Positions 16,264 through 23,954 are shown, counted from the stretch's first letter. The stretch is DNA of 50,399 bases from an uncultured Caryophanales bacterium (GCA_902464635.1 CABQKC010000015.1:1-50399); one strand, 5' to 3'. The notes: generated by a model from the sequence alone, not told the origin. Translations and numbers: made by a program.

Positions 16264-17145
16264 ATGAAAAAATTAATTATCTCTCCATTACTACTCCTAA
16301 TCGGAGCCTCATCCATGGGATGCGCGTTAGCAAATTCCTCTTCTAATGTTAACCATAAAGAAGAAAGCATTACCCAAACCCAATTCGTCCTCGCAAGCAA
16401 ATTAGCTTCTTCAATCGGAACTGGTTCCTTTGCAAAAAGAGCTATGCCACAAGGAGAAGAAACCCCAGTTCAAGATCCTTTAGCGGAAGTCATGCCAATG
16501 TTTGAACAAGCTGACTTCATCATTAACCAGGGCAAGAATAGCCTTACTAGCAAAAAGGAAACTTCTGATTTAGAAGAATATGAAAACAAAGAAGTCATCG
16601 GCTATAAAGATGTAGACGGGACTGATAAAGAAGTAACTCTTTATTATAACGTTACCTTTAATGAAGAAGTTGAAGAAAACGAATCTGAAAAAGAAGAAAT
16701 TAGAAAAGGTATCATCAAATCTGATAGCTTCGAATATCCATTCATTTCTAAAGACGAAATAGAAGAAGAACAAGGGGAAAAGGAAACTAGCTACGAGATT
16801 ACTATCCAAACTGGTGTTGATTCATTTATAACTTCTGAACAATCGTTTGAAGAAGAAGTTAAGAATGGAAAAACTGTTAAAGAGGAAAAATACTCCTATA
16901 CAGTTGTGACAAATGGAAAAGTTAGCAAGGAATATTCCTATGAATTCGAAACTGGTAAGGATAACGTTACTGAAATCGAACTTGAATATAATGGAGTTGA
17001 ATATGAAATGACTTCATTTATTAAAGAAAATCAAGAATATCTAAAACTAGAAATCGAAAATGACGCCACCGATGAAGAAACTTCATACATCTATCTAAAA
17101 ACCGTTGACGAGAACAATAACGTTACCTATACATTAGTAAAATAA
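16264..17145 (+). CDS. Acidic lipoprotein related to the anti-sigma outer domain
   Basis: The N-terminal signal MKKLIISPLLLLIGASSMGC fits a lipoprotein with Cys at residue 20. The mature protein is very rich in Glu, with alternating charged/aromatic strands such as YSYTVVTNGK and SYEFETGKDN. Its middle and C-terminal parts match the preceding membrane protein in block order (EVEENESE, EEEQGEKETSYEI, KEYSYEFETG). It lies 59 bases downstream, probably in the same operon, and ends at a terminator. It could compete with or present a ligand to the membrane regulator. That idea is inference. Confidence 0.75.
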   Translation: MKKLIISPLLLLIGASSMGCALANSSSNVNHKEESITQTQFVLASKLASSIGTGSFAKRAMPQGEETPVQDPLAEVMPMFEQADFIINQGKNSLTSKKETSDLEEYENKEVIGYKDVDGTDKEVTLYYNVTFNEEVEENESEKEEIRKGIIKSDSFEYPFISKDEIEEEQGEKETSYEITIQTGVDSFITSEQSFEEEVKNGKTVKEEKYSYTVVTNGKVSKEYSYEFETGKDNVTEIELEYNGVEYEMTSFIKENQEYLKLEIENDATDEETSYIYLKTVDENNNVTYTLVK

Positions 17146-17156
17146 AATAAGCTAAG

Positions 17157-17196
17157 TGCCCATTGGATTTATGATCTAGTGGGCATTTTCTTTTTC
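17157..17196 (+). terminator. Intrinsic terminator of the sigma operon
   Basis: TGCCCA pairs with TGGGCA and is followed by TTTTCTTTTTC, 12 bases after the lipoprotein stop. Confidence 0.75.
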
Positions 17197-17280
17197 TTGT
17201 TATTTGTATCTATTTGGAGTTCTTTTCTATTCCAAAATATAGATATTTCTTACATGAAAATGGTTTTAATGTTGTTGCTG

Positions 17281-17330
17281 TCGACTATACTCGACAAAAA
17301 GTGTTATATTTTGTAGAATATACTCGACAA
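17281..17330 (+). promoter_or_regulatory. Promoter with repeated operator-like boxes
   Basis: The 12-base box TATACTCGACAA occurs at 17286-17297 and again at 17319-17330, 33 bases apart, about three helical turns. The first copy sits in an inverted arrangement GTCGA-6-TCGAC. An extended -10 (TGTTATATT, 17302-17310) lies between them, so the boxes cover the -35 region and the transcription start. This is an operator pattern, possibly for autoregulation. Confidence 0.5.
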
Positions 17331-17343
17331 GAGAGAATTGCTT

Positions 17344-18597
17344 ATGAACCATGACATAATAAAAAGAGTTATATTTGACCAACATCAAGTAATAAAAGAT
17401 GCAGTGATTGTAGACAGGGATGTTTTCCTTGAAAAAAATGTCAATTATGTTTTGGTTGGCCTTAGAAGGGCGGGAAAAACAACTTTGTTATATAAAAGGG
17501 TTCAAGATCTTATTAAAGAAGGTGTTGAATGGAATCAAATAATATACATCAATTTCGATGATGAACGTTTATTGCAATTCAATGTGGAAGATTTTGATGA
17601 TGTTTTGCAAGTTGCTGAAGAATTATCGAGCAAGAAGCATTATTTTTATTTTGATGAAATTCAAAATATAGATGGATGGGAGAAATTTGCTATTAGAATT
17701 TCTAACCAAGGTTATAAAGTAGATATAACAGGTAGCAATGCAAAAATGCTTTCAAAAGAAGTGGAAGCAAAATTGGGCGGTAGGTATATTTCAAGAGAAA
17801 TATTGCCTTACTCGTTTAATGAATTTTTAAGAGCTCGCTCTGCTAATAAGGACGCATATTCTTCCAAAGACATAGCTAGATTAAATTCCTTACTTGGCGA
17901 TTTCTTTATTAATGGCGGATTTCCTGAATCCCTAATTTTTAAAAACAAGAGAGAATATGTATCTAGCGTTTATCAAAAAGTCCTTTATAACGATATTATT
18001 GTTCATAATGATGTTAGAAACGAAAATGGCATGAAATTAATGATAAAAAAGATTGCCGAATCAGTTGGACAAGATCTTTCATATACAAAAATACAAAATA
18101 TTATCACTGGCTTTGGTTATAAGATTTCAAAGGACATAGTTATAGATTATTGCCTTTATTGCAAAGATGCATTTTTGCTTTTTACAATAGAGAATTACTA
18201 CGCTTCTTTTTTAGATAGGACTAGCAATCCAAAATACTATTTCATGGATAATGGGCTACTGAATCTTTTCTTAGATGATAAAAATAGTTCTTTACTTGAA
18301 AATATTGTGGCGCTACATCTTTATAGGAACCATAAAGAATCACTTTATTATTTAAAAGGAAATAAAGTTGATATTGATTTTTATTTATCTGATTCAAATA
18401 CTGCTATCCAAGTTGCGTATTCAATAAACGAAGGCAATGCCTATAGTCGGGAAGTTAGCAATTTATTAAATTTTGATTCAAGCAAAAACGATAATGGAAA
18501 ATTGATTATCGTGACATATGAAGAAGAAAAGATTTTAAGTATCGATGGCAAAACAATTGAAGTAGTGCCTCTTAAAAAGTTTTTGTTGGATTGCTGA
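17344..18597 (+). CDS. AAA ATPase with DUF4143 domain
   Basis: This widespread accessory ATPase family joins an AAA_14 domain to a C-terminal DUF4143 part that resembles a nuclease-like fold. Walker A is GLRRAGKTTL (about 36-45), Walker B is HYFYFDEIQNIDGW, and the sensor-like DITGSNAKML follows. The C-terminal block KGNKVDIDFYL has the family's ExK/DxD-like arrangement. The length of 417 is typical. It lies alone with two operator-like boxes, and its CTAG frequency is low compared with nearby core genes. The cellular role of the family is not settled; toxin-like or defence roles have been proposed. Confidence 0.85.
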   Translation: MNHDIIKRVIFDQHQVIKDAVIVDRDVFLEKNVNYVLVGLRRAGKTTLLYKRVQDLIKEGVEWNQIIYINFDDERLLQFNVEDFDDVLQVAEELSSKKHYFYFDEIQNIDGWEKFAIRISNQGYKVDITGSNAKMLSKEVEAKLGGRYISREILPYSFNEFLRARSANKDAYSSKDIARLNSLLGDFFINGGFPESLIFKNKREYVSSVYQKVLYNDIIVHNDVRNENGMKLMIKKIAESVGQDLSYTKIQNIITGFGYKISKDIVIDYCLYCKDAFLLFTIENYYASFLDRTSNPKYYFMDNGLLNLFLDDKNSSLLENIVALHLYRNHKESLYYLKGNKVDIDFYLSDSNTAIQVAYSINEGNAYSREVSNLLNFDSSKNDNGKLIIVTYEEEKILSIDGKTIEVVPLKKFLLDC

Positions 18598-18649
18598 TGT
18601 TTTATTTAGCAACAAGGCAATAAAACTATTCCCTGGGAGGGCAAAATAA

Positions 18650-19033
18650 ATGATTAAACAGCCAATTCAAATATTTAAATTAATGTATCTTGTCCTGAAT
18701 AAAGAGTGGCAAAAAGAGAAAAATGAATTATTTGGTCTTTATCTTTCTGAGGCTGATCCTTTTTTGGCTGGCGATGATAGCGCTGACCCTGCTATATTCG
18801 AAGATTTCCTAAAACGTTTTAAAGAATATGGCACTTACAACGACTACGGCTATGACTTTATCTTGGACTATTTAGCTAATTTGGATCCGTATTATGGAGA
18901 TATAAAAAAGTATTTCTTAAAAATTAATAAGCAAGAATATCTTAATAGTTCTGAAATTTACTCAAAGCTTAGTGATAAGGAAATAGTTATGCTAAATCAT
19001 TGGGAGAAATTTTATCCAGGGATGTTTAATTAA
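18650..19033 (+). CDS. Small soluble protein, unknown function
   Basis: A 127-residue acidic protein with many aromatic residues (NDYGYDFILDYLANLDPYYG) and no membrane or signal segment. A strong GGGAGG ribosome site precedes the ATG. It lies 52 bases after the DUF4143 ATPase and may share its transcript. In size and composition it recalls small immunity-type proteins, but I see no motif that proves this. Confidence 0.65.
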   Translation: MIKQPIQIFKLMYLVLNKEWQKEKNELFGLYLSEADPFLAGDDSADPAIFEDFLKRFKEYGTYNDYGYDFILDYLANLDPYYGDIKKYFLKINKQEYLNSSEIYSKLSDKEIVMLNHWEKFYPGMFN

Positions 19034-19048
19034 ATAATGTTGCTTATT

Positions 19049-19074
19049 TAAAACCCTGTCAAAATTGGACAGGG
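19049..19074 (-). terminator. Intrinsic terminator of tRNA-Ser(CGA)
   Basis: On the minus strand CCCTGTC pairs with GACAGGG and is followed by TTTTAAAT, just after the tRNA 3' end. Confidence 0.75.
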
Positions 19075-19088
19075 TGCTTACTCGATTT

Positions 19089-19180
19089 TGGCGGAGAAGC
19101 GGGGATTTGAACCCCGGCTGGAGCAAAGCCCCACTATTAGTTTTCGAAACTAACCCCTTCAACCGCTTGGGTACTTCTCC
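19089..19180 (-). tRNA. tRNA-Ser (anticodon CGA)
   Basis: Read on the minus strand, a 7-base acceptor stem GGAGAAG/CTTCTCC has discriminator G and an encoded CCA. The anticodon loop TTCGAAA gives CGA, reading UCG. A long variable arm (GTGGGGCTTTGCTCC) and the T arm GGGGTTCAAATCCCC complete a class II serine tRNA. It sits in an accessory region. Confidence 0.95.
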
Positions 19181-19262
19181 GCGGCAAGGAGTATATTATC
19201 ACTACTTAAAAACTCTAACAATTGTTAAAAAATCTAAAATTAACGAAAAATGAAGAATATTG

Positions 19263-19282
19263 ATACACGGGTCGCTTATTTT
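19263..19282 (-). repeat. Dispersed 20-base repeat, copy 2
   Basis: An exact reverse-complement match of 12718-12737. Here it lies in non-coding sequence between tRNA-Ser(CGA) and the GGDEF-EAL-like gene, next to an A/T-rich inverted repeat (CTTATTTTT with AAAAATAAG, 19274-19304). Confidence 0.6.
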
Positions 19283-19316
19283 TCTATTTTTAGCCAAAAA
19301 TAAGAATAATATGCCT

Positions 19317-19345
19317 CATCCTCAAAAGAGGATGTTTATTATTTT
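19317..19345 (+). terminator. Hairpin with T-rich tail, possible terminator
   Basis: CATCCTC (19317-19323) pairs with GAGGATG (19328-19334) over a four-base loop, followed by TTTATTATTTT. No plus-strand gene immediately precedes it, so it may end a small transcript or readthrough. Confidence 0.45.
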
Positions 19346-19375
19346 GCCTGATTTTGTGGTAAACTTCCATTTGCT

Positions 19376-21118
19376 ATGATTGAAAAGATGCTAGCGTTTA
19401 TAAAAAATAACTGGGAACTAGTCTTATGTGTTGGATTAGTTACCATTACCATTATTGCTGTCTGCGCATCTTTTTTCATAACCGAAAAGAAAAACGAAAA
19501 ATATAAGAAATTGCTTGCTGAGCAATCTAATTCCGTCCGAATTTTTATTATTGATGTCGCTAATAATTCCGTCCGTTTCTTTAACTCGTCTAGTTTAAGC
19601 AATGTTAGGAATTGGTCTTTAGGTGAATTCTATTCCCAATTCCCTAGTAATGAGCAAAGACGTGTAATCGATTGGGTTAATGCCCTTGTTGATTCGTCAA
19701 CCGAGGCTCCAGATTATTTAGAGACTGATGTCCAGATTAGTGGCTCAAAGAAGCAATATTTTTCATTGCTACAAGTTGAAAGCGTTGATCAAAAGAAGCA
19801 AGTAATCCATATGCAGTCATATTTACTTAAATACATGCATACTTCTAAAAATTCTGCTTATAACGTTTCTAAATATGGGCTTTCAACCATTAAGGATTTA
19901 TCAACTGCTTTTCCTGCGAATAAACGTAGGGGATTCACTGCCTGCTTTAGATTCCAATATAAGAAGATCCTTGATAAAGACAAGCCAATTGAACCTTTGA
20001 TATTCTCTCAATTAAAGAATGCTATGTTTCCATATGTAAACGCGAAAAGCTTCTTGCTTCAATGCTCTGAGAACGAACTTGTAGTATCTGATATAAAAAA
20101 TAGCGAAAGGGTCAAGATGCTTTATCTAATCAACACCCTTATCAATGCGATTAATAGATATCTATCGATTAACGGCTTGCTTTCTAGCGTCGAGCTTAGG
20201 GTAGGGGCTATTGAACATAAGCGTTTTGTCGGAACGGCTGAAGATGTAGTTGACCAGGCTAGAAGGACTGCCCAGATTGCCTATGATGATTTGCCAATCT
20301 TGCTTTGGTATGAGAAAGGAAGAGAATCACTTAATCCACTTAATGATGCTTCTTATAGAACTGAAGTCGAACGTATCATTAATGAAAAGAAATTGTCTTA
20401 TTTCTTTAGGCCTATATATTCGGTGCAGGAATCTAAAGTAATTGGCTATTTCTCAAAGGCTACTCCGAAAGACACTTATTTTGGTTCATTAGATGAATTG
20501 AAAGATTATGCTTCTAGGACTGATGATTCTTCTGCATTATTCTCAACTTTAGCCAAAAACATCCTTCCAATCTTTGTTAGCGAGAGAAAAGATGAGACAC
20601 AAGCCCTATTCTATCCAGTACGTACGGAAGAAAGAGGATATATGCTCACTACATTTGCTAGGTTATCAAAAGCCAAGCAATCACATATTGTATTTATCTT
20701 TGAAGAAGGGGATATCAAATCCCATTTCTATCCAACTAATCCCGATGCCGTCATTGATGATATGAGAGCAATCAAGGCTAAAGGATATGAAGTTGCATTA
20801 TTCCTAAACGAAGGTGAGCTTGAGCTTCCTCCCCAAGTCTATACGGCATTTGATTATTTCGTATGTGGGTTTGCTTTTGCAGGAAGTGCCTCGGAAATGG
20901 ATACGCAAATTAGATCTCAATTGCACGCTTTAGTCGAAAAACTATTAAAATATGGGAAGCCCATCATTGCAACAGATATTGAGGGATGGGCCTCTATCGA
21001 ATTACTTGTAAGGTCTGGCTTAAAATATATATCTAGCGAATCATTCGCCCCGTTTGATCAGATGATATTGCCAGTACCCCAAAAATCAATCAAAAGAGTT
21101 AAGGACATGACAAAATAA
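19376..21118 (+). CDS. Membrane protein with degenerate GGDEF and EAL domains
   Basis: One membrane helix (about 15-37) is followed by a short linker domain, a region resembling a GGDEF fold (about 180-330, ending VGTAEDVVDQARRTAQIAYDD, like the end of diguanylate cyclases) and an EAL-like barrel (about 335-575). In the latter, KKLSYFFRPIYSVQESKVIGYF aligns with the start of EAL domains and YGKPIIATDIEGWASIELL with their late helix-strand. Neither the GGDEF loop nor the EAL triad and metal ligands are present. It is probably a non-enzymatic receptor or scaffold. It starts near a weak extended -10 (TGGTAAACT) and precedes proS by nine bases, an odd pairing. Confidence 0.65.
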   Translation: MIEKMLAFIKNNWELVLCVGLVTITIIAVCASFFITEKKNEKYKKLLAEQSNSVRIFIIDVANNSVRFFNSSSLSNVRNWSLGEFYSQFPSNEQRRVIDWVNALVDSSTEAPDYLETDVQISGSKKQYFSLLQVESVDQKKQVIHMQSYLLKYMHTSKNSAYNVSKYGLSTIKDLSTAFPANKRRGFTACFRFQYKKILDKDKPIEPLIFSQLKNAMFPYVNAKSFLLQCSENELVVSDIKNSERVKMLYLINTLINAINRYLSINGLLSSVELRVGAIEHKRFVGTAEDVVDQARRTAQIAYDDLPILLWYEKGRESLNPLNDASYRTEVERIINEKKLSYFFRPIYSVQESKVIGYFSKATPKDTYFGSLDELKDYASRTDDSSALFSTLAKNILPIFVSERKDETQALFYPVRTEERGYMLTTFARLSKAKQSHIVFIFEEGDIKSHFYPTNPDAVIDDMRAIKAKGYEVALFLNEGELELPPQVYTAFDYFVCGFAFAGSASEMDTQIRSQLHALVEKLLKYGKPIIATDIEGWASIELLVRSGLKYISSESFAPFDQMILPVPQKSIKRVKDMTK

Positions 21119-21127
21119 GGAGAATTT

Positions 21128-22570
21128 ATGTCAAACCAAATGAATAAGAACAATGCGATTACACCTAGGGATGTTGATTTCGCCCAGTGGTATACCGATG
21201 TCTGCAAAAAGGCAGAATTAATGGATTATAGCTCAGTCAAGGGCTTTATTTCCTACCTTCCATATTCATATGCCATATGGGAAGAAATCCAAAATTATTT
21301 GAATAAGAAATTCAAGGAAAATGGGTCTAGCAACGTCTATCTCCCGATGGTTATTCCCACTTCTTTATTCAATAAAGAAAAAGAACATATCGAAGGATTT
21401 GCCCCTGAAACCTTAGTTGCTACTATCGGGGGAGGAGAAAAACTAGCAGATCCATTGATAATCCGCCCAACTTCAGAAGTTTTATTCTCTGATTTATATA
21501 AAAGACTAGTATCTTCATATAGGGATTTACCAAAGATTTATAACCAGTGGTGTTCTGTTGTTAGATGGGAAAAGACAACCCGTCCATTCTTAAGGGGCTC
21601 AGAATTCCTTTGGCAAGAAGGACATTGCCTATTTGAAACCGAAGAAGAAGCTAGAAAGAATACTTTGTCAATCCTAGAAGCTTATGATTCTTGTGGTAAG
21701 GAATTATTAGCAATTCCATTCCTAAAGGGAATAAAGACCGATCACGAAAAGTTTGCTGGGGCAGTTGAGACTTATACAATCGAAGCTTTGATGCATGATG
21801 GAAAGGCTCTTCAATCTGGCACATCCCATTACCTAGGACAAGGGTTTGCCGAGGCCTTTGGAATCCATTTCCTTGGAAGAAACAATAAATTAGAGACCCC
21901 ACATCAAACTTCCTGGGGTGTATCTACTAGATTATTAGGTGCCTTAATCATGGTACATGGTGATGATAATGGATTAGTATTGCCTCCAGCAGTTGCTCCT
22001 ATCCAAGTTGTTATCGTTCCAATTAGGCAAAATGTTCCTGGAATATTAGAAAAATGCGAAGAAATAAAATCCAAATTAAAAGGAATGGGAGTCAGGGTAA
22101 AATTAGATTCTAGCGACCATACACCTGGATGGAAATTTGCCGAATGGGAAATGAAGGGTGTACCTCTAAGAATCGAATTAGGGCCTAGAGATCTTGAGAA
22201 TGGTGAGGTTTGCCTTACCAAGAGAGTAAATGGCGAGAAGCGTACTGCTAAAATCGAAGAAATTGAAGCCTCTATTCCAACTGTTTTGAAAGAAATCCAT
22301 CAAAATATGTACGATAAAGCAAAAGCCTTCCTTGATGAACATATAACTCTTGCCCATAATGTTGATGAATTAAAGGATATCCTAAATAATAAAGGCGGAT
22401 ATGCCAAGATGATGTGGTGTGGCGATGAAGAGTGTGAACTAAAGGTAAAAGAAATTACCAATGGTGGCACTGCTAGATGTATTGGCGAGCATGATGAACC
22501 ATTTGGTGATACTTGCCCAATATGCGGCAAGAAAGCTACCAAAGTTGTCTATTTTGCCAAAGCCTATTAA
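21128..22570 (+). CDS. proS: Prolyl-tRNA synthetase, short archaeal/eukaryotic type
   Basis: It attaches proline to tRNA-Pro. Class II motifs are present: the motif 2 region VRWEKTTRPFLRGSEFLWQEGH and the motif 3 region WGVSTRLLGALIMVHGD; RPTSE lies before them. At 480 residues it lacks the large editing insert of E. coli-type ProS. It has the C-terminal zinc-binding extension with Cys residues (MWCGDEEC and CPICGKK) and the terminal Tyr of the short type, found in Mollicutes, some Clostridia and Bacteroidetes. AAGGAG precedes the ATG, and a terminator follows. No T-box leader is seen. Confidence 0.95.
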   Translation: MSNQMNKNNAITPRDVDFAQWYTDVCKKAELMDYSSVKGFISYLPYSYAIWEEIQNYLNKKFKENGSSNVYLPMVIPTSLFNKEKEHIEGFAPETLVATIGGGEKLADPLIIRPTSEVLFSDLYKRLVSSYRDLPKIYNQWCSVVRWEKTTRPFLRGSEFLWQEGHCLFETEEEARKNTLSILEAYDSCGKELLAIPFLKGIKTDHEKFAGAVETYTIEALMHDGKALQSGTSHYLGQGFAEAFGIHFLGRNNKLETPHQTSWGVSTRLLGALIMVHGDDNGLVLPPAVAPIQVVIVPIRQNVPGILEKCEEIKSKLKGMGVRVKLDSSDHTPGWKFAEWEMKGVPLRIELGPRDLENGEVCLTKRVNGEKRTAKIEEIEASIPTVLKEIHQNMYDKAKAFLDEHITLAHNVDELKDILNNKGGYAKMMWCGDEECELKVKEITNGGTARCIGEHDEPFGDTCPICGKKATKVVYFAKAY

Positions 22571-22583
22571 TATCAATTTGATT

Positions 22584-22623
22584 AGACCCAATCGTTATTT
22601 CTTTTAATGAAAGGGTCTTTTTC
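22584..22623 (+). terminator. Intrinsic terminator of proS
   Basis: AGACCC (22584-22589) pairs with GGGTCT (22613-22618), with an A/T inner stem, and is followed by TTTTTCC. It is 14 bases after the proS stop. Confidence 0.7.
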
Positions 22624-22692
22624 CTTAAGTTTTCCTATTTGCCTAACAAAATAGTGGAGTTTATTTCCTGCATGTTGTATATTTAATGCCAC

Positions 22693-22783
22693 GGAGGCGT
22701 ACCCAAGAGGCCGAAGGGGACGGTTTGCTAAACCGTTAGATCGGGTAACCGGTGCTCGGGTTCAAATCCCGACGCCTCCGCCA
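22693..22783 (+). tRNA. tRNA-Ser (anticodon GCT)
   Basis: The acceptor stem GGAGGCG/CGCCTCC has discriminator G and an encoded CCA. The anticodon loop TTTGCTAAA reads AGC/AGU. A long variable arm and the T arm CGGGTTCAAATCCCG mark a class II serine tRNA. A TATATT box lies about nine bases upstream. This is the second serine tRNA in the accessory stretch. Confidence 0.95.
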
Positions 22784-22796
22784 TGTATAATGAAAC

Positions 22797-22832
22797 ATCC
22801 CCAAGGATTTGTATCTAAGGGGATTTTATTTA
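22797..22832 (+). terminator. Intrinsic terminator of tRNA-Ser(GCT)
   Basis: ATCCCC pairs with GGGGAT and is followed by TTTATTT. It reaches the stop codon of the convergent Fic gene. Confidence 0.75.
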
Positions 22833-23722
22833 TATTGAATGTTAAAGTAATCTAGATAGGTTTTAACTTTGTCTTGCCCATCTAGACATGTATCCATTAA
22901 ATAGCCATGCTCTTGATTCCAATTTTTAAGTCCTTGGTAATAGAACATTTTTTTATTGTCAAAAATAATGAATGGGACAATATTATTTGCCAAACATTCT
23001 TTAAACGCGATTAGTCTGCCTACTCTACCGTTGCCATCTTGGAATGGGTGTATACGTTCAAATTTAACATGGAATTCTATTATTTCTTCTAATGAATGAC
23101 TATCTTTTTGGTTATAATCATCAAGAAGTTTTTTCATTGTAGAGGCAACTAATCTTGGAGCAGTAGTCTCTATGCCTCCAACTTCATTTGGTATTTTTTT
23201 GTAATCGCCAGTAGCAAAATAAGGAAGTCTTGAATCATTTGTATTAGATTTTAGTATTTTATGCAATTCCTTGATGAATGCTTCGCTTAACTCGTATTTA
23301 GCAAAATCAATTACTCGGTCAATCGCAGTAAAGTGGTTTATTGTTTCGATAATGTCATCTACTTTTTTGATGGAATTTTTATCAGCCCCAATAGTTCTTG
23401 TTTCAAAGATATATCTAGTTTCATCATGAGTTAGCTCATTGCCTTCGATATGATTTGAATTATATGTGAGATCAATCATTAGCTTATGATAAATGCCACC
23501 CTTAATTTGATTATTCTTTTCAAAGCGGAGTCTTTCTAAAAGATAATTCTTGTTTTGCTTTTCATTGCTTCTAATAGGTTTTTTAGCATCTTCAGGAATC
23601 ATCCATGTTTTTCCGACTAAAACAGCATCTTTAATTCTTCCTAAGGCGCAGTAATTTCGGACACTTCTTTCCGATAAATTCCATTTAATAGATGTTTCTT
23701 TAACACTTATGAATTTAGTCAT
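22826..23722 (-). CDS. Fic-domain protein with N-terminal HTH
   Basis: Fic enzymes move AMP (or other phosphate-linked groups) from nucleotides onto protein side chains. The catalytic motif HPFQDGNGRVGR lies at 225-236 with all conserved positions (H225). An inhibitory-type motif S89-N-H-I-E93-G94 precedes the core, as in self-inhibited Fic proteins. The first 45 residues form an excisionase/MerR-like helix-turn-helix (VKETSIKWNLSERSVRNYC), so it may bind DNA. Its TATAAT is six bases from the ATG and an inverted repeat lies just upstream. No separate antitoxin gene is adjacent. The target is unknown. Confidence 0.9.
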   Translation of the reverse strand: MTKFISVKETSIKWNLSERSVRNYCALGRIKDAVLVGKTWMIPEDAKKPIRSNEKQNKNYLLERLRFEKNNQIKGGIYHKLMIDLTYNSNHIEGNELTHDETRYIFETRTIGADKNSIKKVDDIIETINHFTAIDRVIDFAKYELSEAFIKELHKILKSNTNDSRLPYFATGDYKKIPNEVGGIETTAPRLVASTMKKLLDDYNQKDSHSLEEIIEFHVKFERIHPFQDGNGRVGRLIAFKECLANNIVPFIIFDNKKMFYYQGLKNWNQEHGYLMDTCLDGQDKVKTYLDYFNIQYK

Positions 23723-23728
23723 AACTAT

Positions 23729-23734
23729 ATTATA
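23729..23734 (-). promoter_or_regulatory. -10 box of the Fic gene, likely leaderless
   Basis: A minus-strand TATAAT sits six bases before the ATG. There is no room for a ribosome site. Confidence 0.6.
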
Positions 23735-23741
23735 TATTTAT

Positions 23742-23786
23742 CGGCAAAAAACGAAATAGTTTATAATTGTTTTCTATTTATTGCCG
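23742..23786 (-). promoter_or_regulatory. Inverted repeat upstream of the Fic gene
   Basis: CGGCAA (23742-23747) with TTGCCG (23781-23786), and inner arms AAATAG (23754-23759) with CTATTT (23774-23779), span the expected -35 region. It could be an operator for the HTH part of the Fic protein itself. Confidence 0.4.
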
Positions 23787-23830
23787 TTTGTTTGTTTGCC
23801 ATTATTTATACTTTAATTTTATATTTTCAA

Positions 23831-23880
23831 GGACATTTGATAGTAGCAAAGAAGAAATGTCCCTAGAAATTGGGGTTTTT
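23831..23880 (+). other. Two consecutive hairpins, possible small RNA end or attenuator
   Basis: GGACATTT (23831-23838) pairs with AAATGTCC (23855-23862). Immediately after it, CCC and GGGG around TAGAAATT precede TTTTT, like a weak terminator. It lies just before the promoter of the DUF234-type ATPase gene. No transcript is proven. Confidence 0.35.
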
Positions 23881-23901
23881 GCAAAAATCAAGCTATCGTA
23901 T

Positions 23902-23942
23902 TATAATATACTTAAAAGTTAGTAACTTTGAAGTATATAAAG
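23902..23942 (+). promoter_or_regulatory. Promoter with 31-base palindromic operator, copy 1
   Basis: TATAAT (23902-23907) runs into a palindrome centred on G23922 and spanning 23907-23937, with 14 of 15 positions paired (core AAAGTTA-G-TAACTTT, outer arms TATACTT and AAGTATA). It covers the likely transcription start of the ATPase gene. A copy differing at one of 37 bases lies at 25530-25566. Confidence 0.6.
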
Positions 23943-23954
23943 GTGGTGGCATCG

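Noticed and set aside
18650..19033. Toxin-antitoxin partner of the DUF4143 ATPase
   Set aside because: Position fits, but the 127-residue protein has no antitoxin or DNA-binding motif; left as unknown.
21060..21128. T-box leader for proS
   Set aside because: Only nine bases separate the upstream gene from proS and no specifier or T-box core is seen.
21651..22542. Minus-strand frames opposite proS
   Set aside because: Shadows of a certain gene; no start signals.
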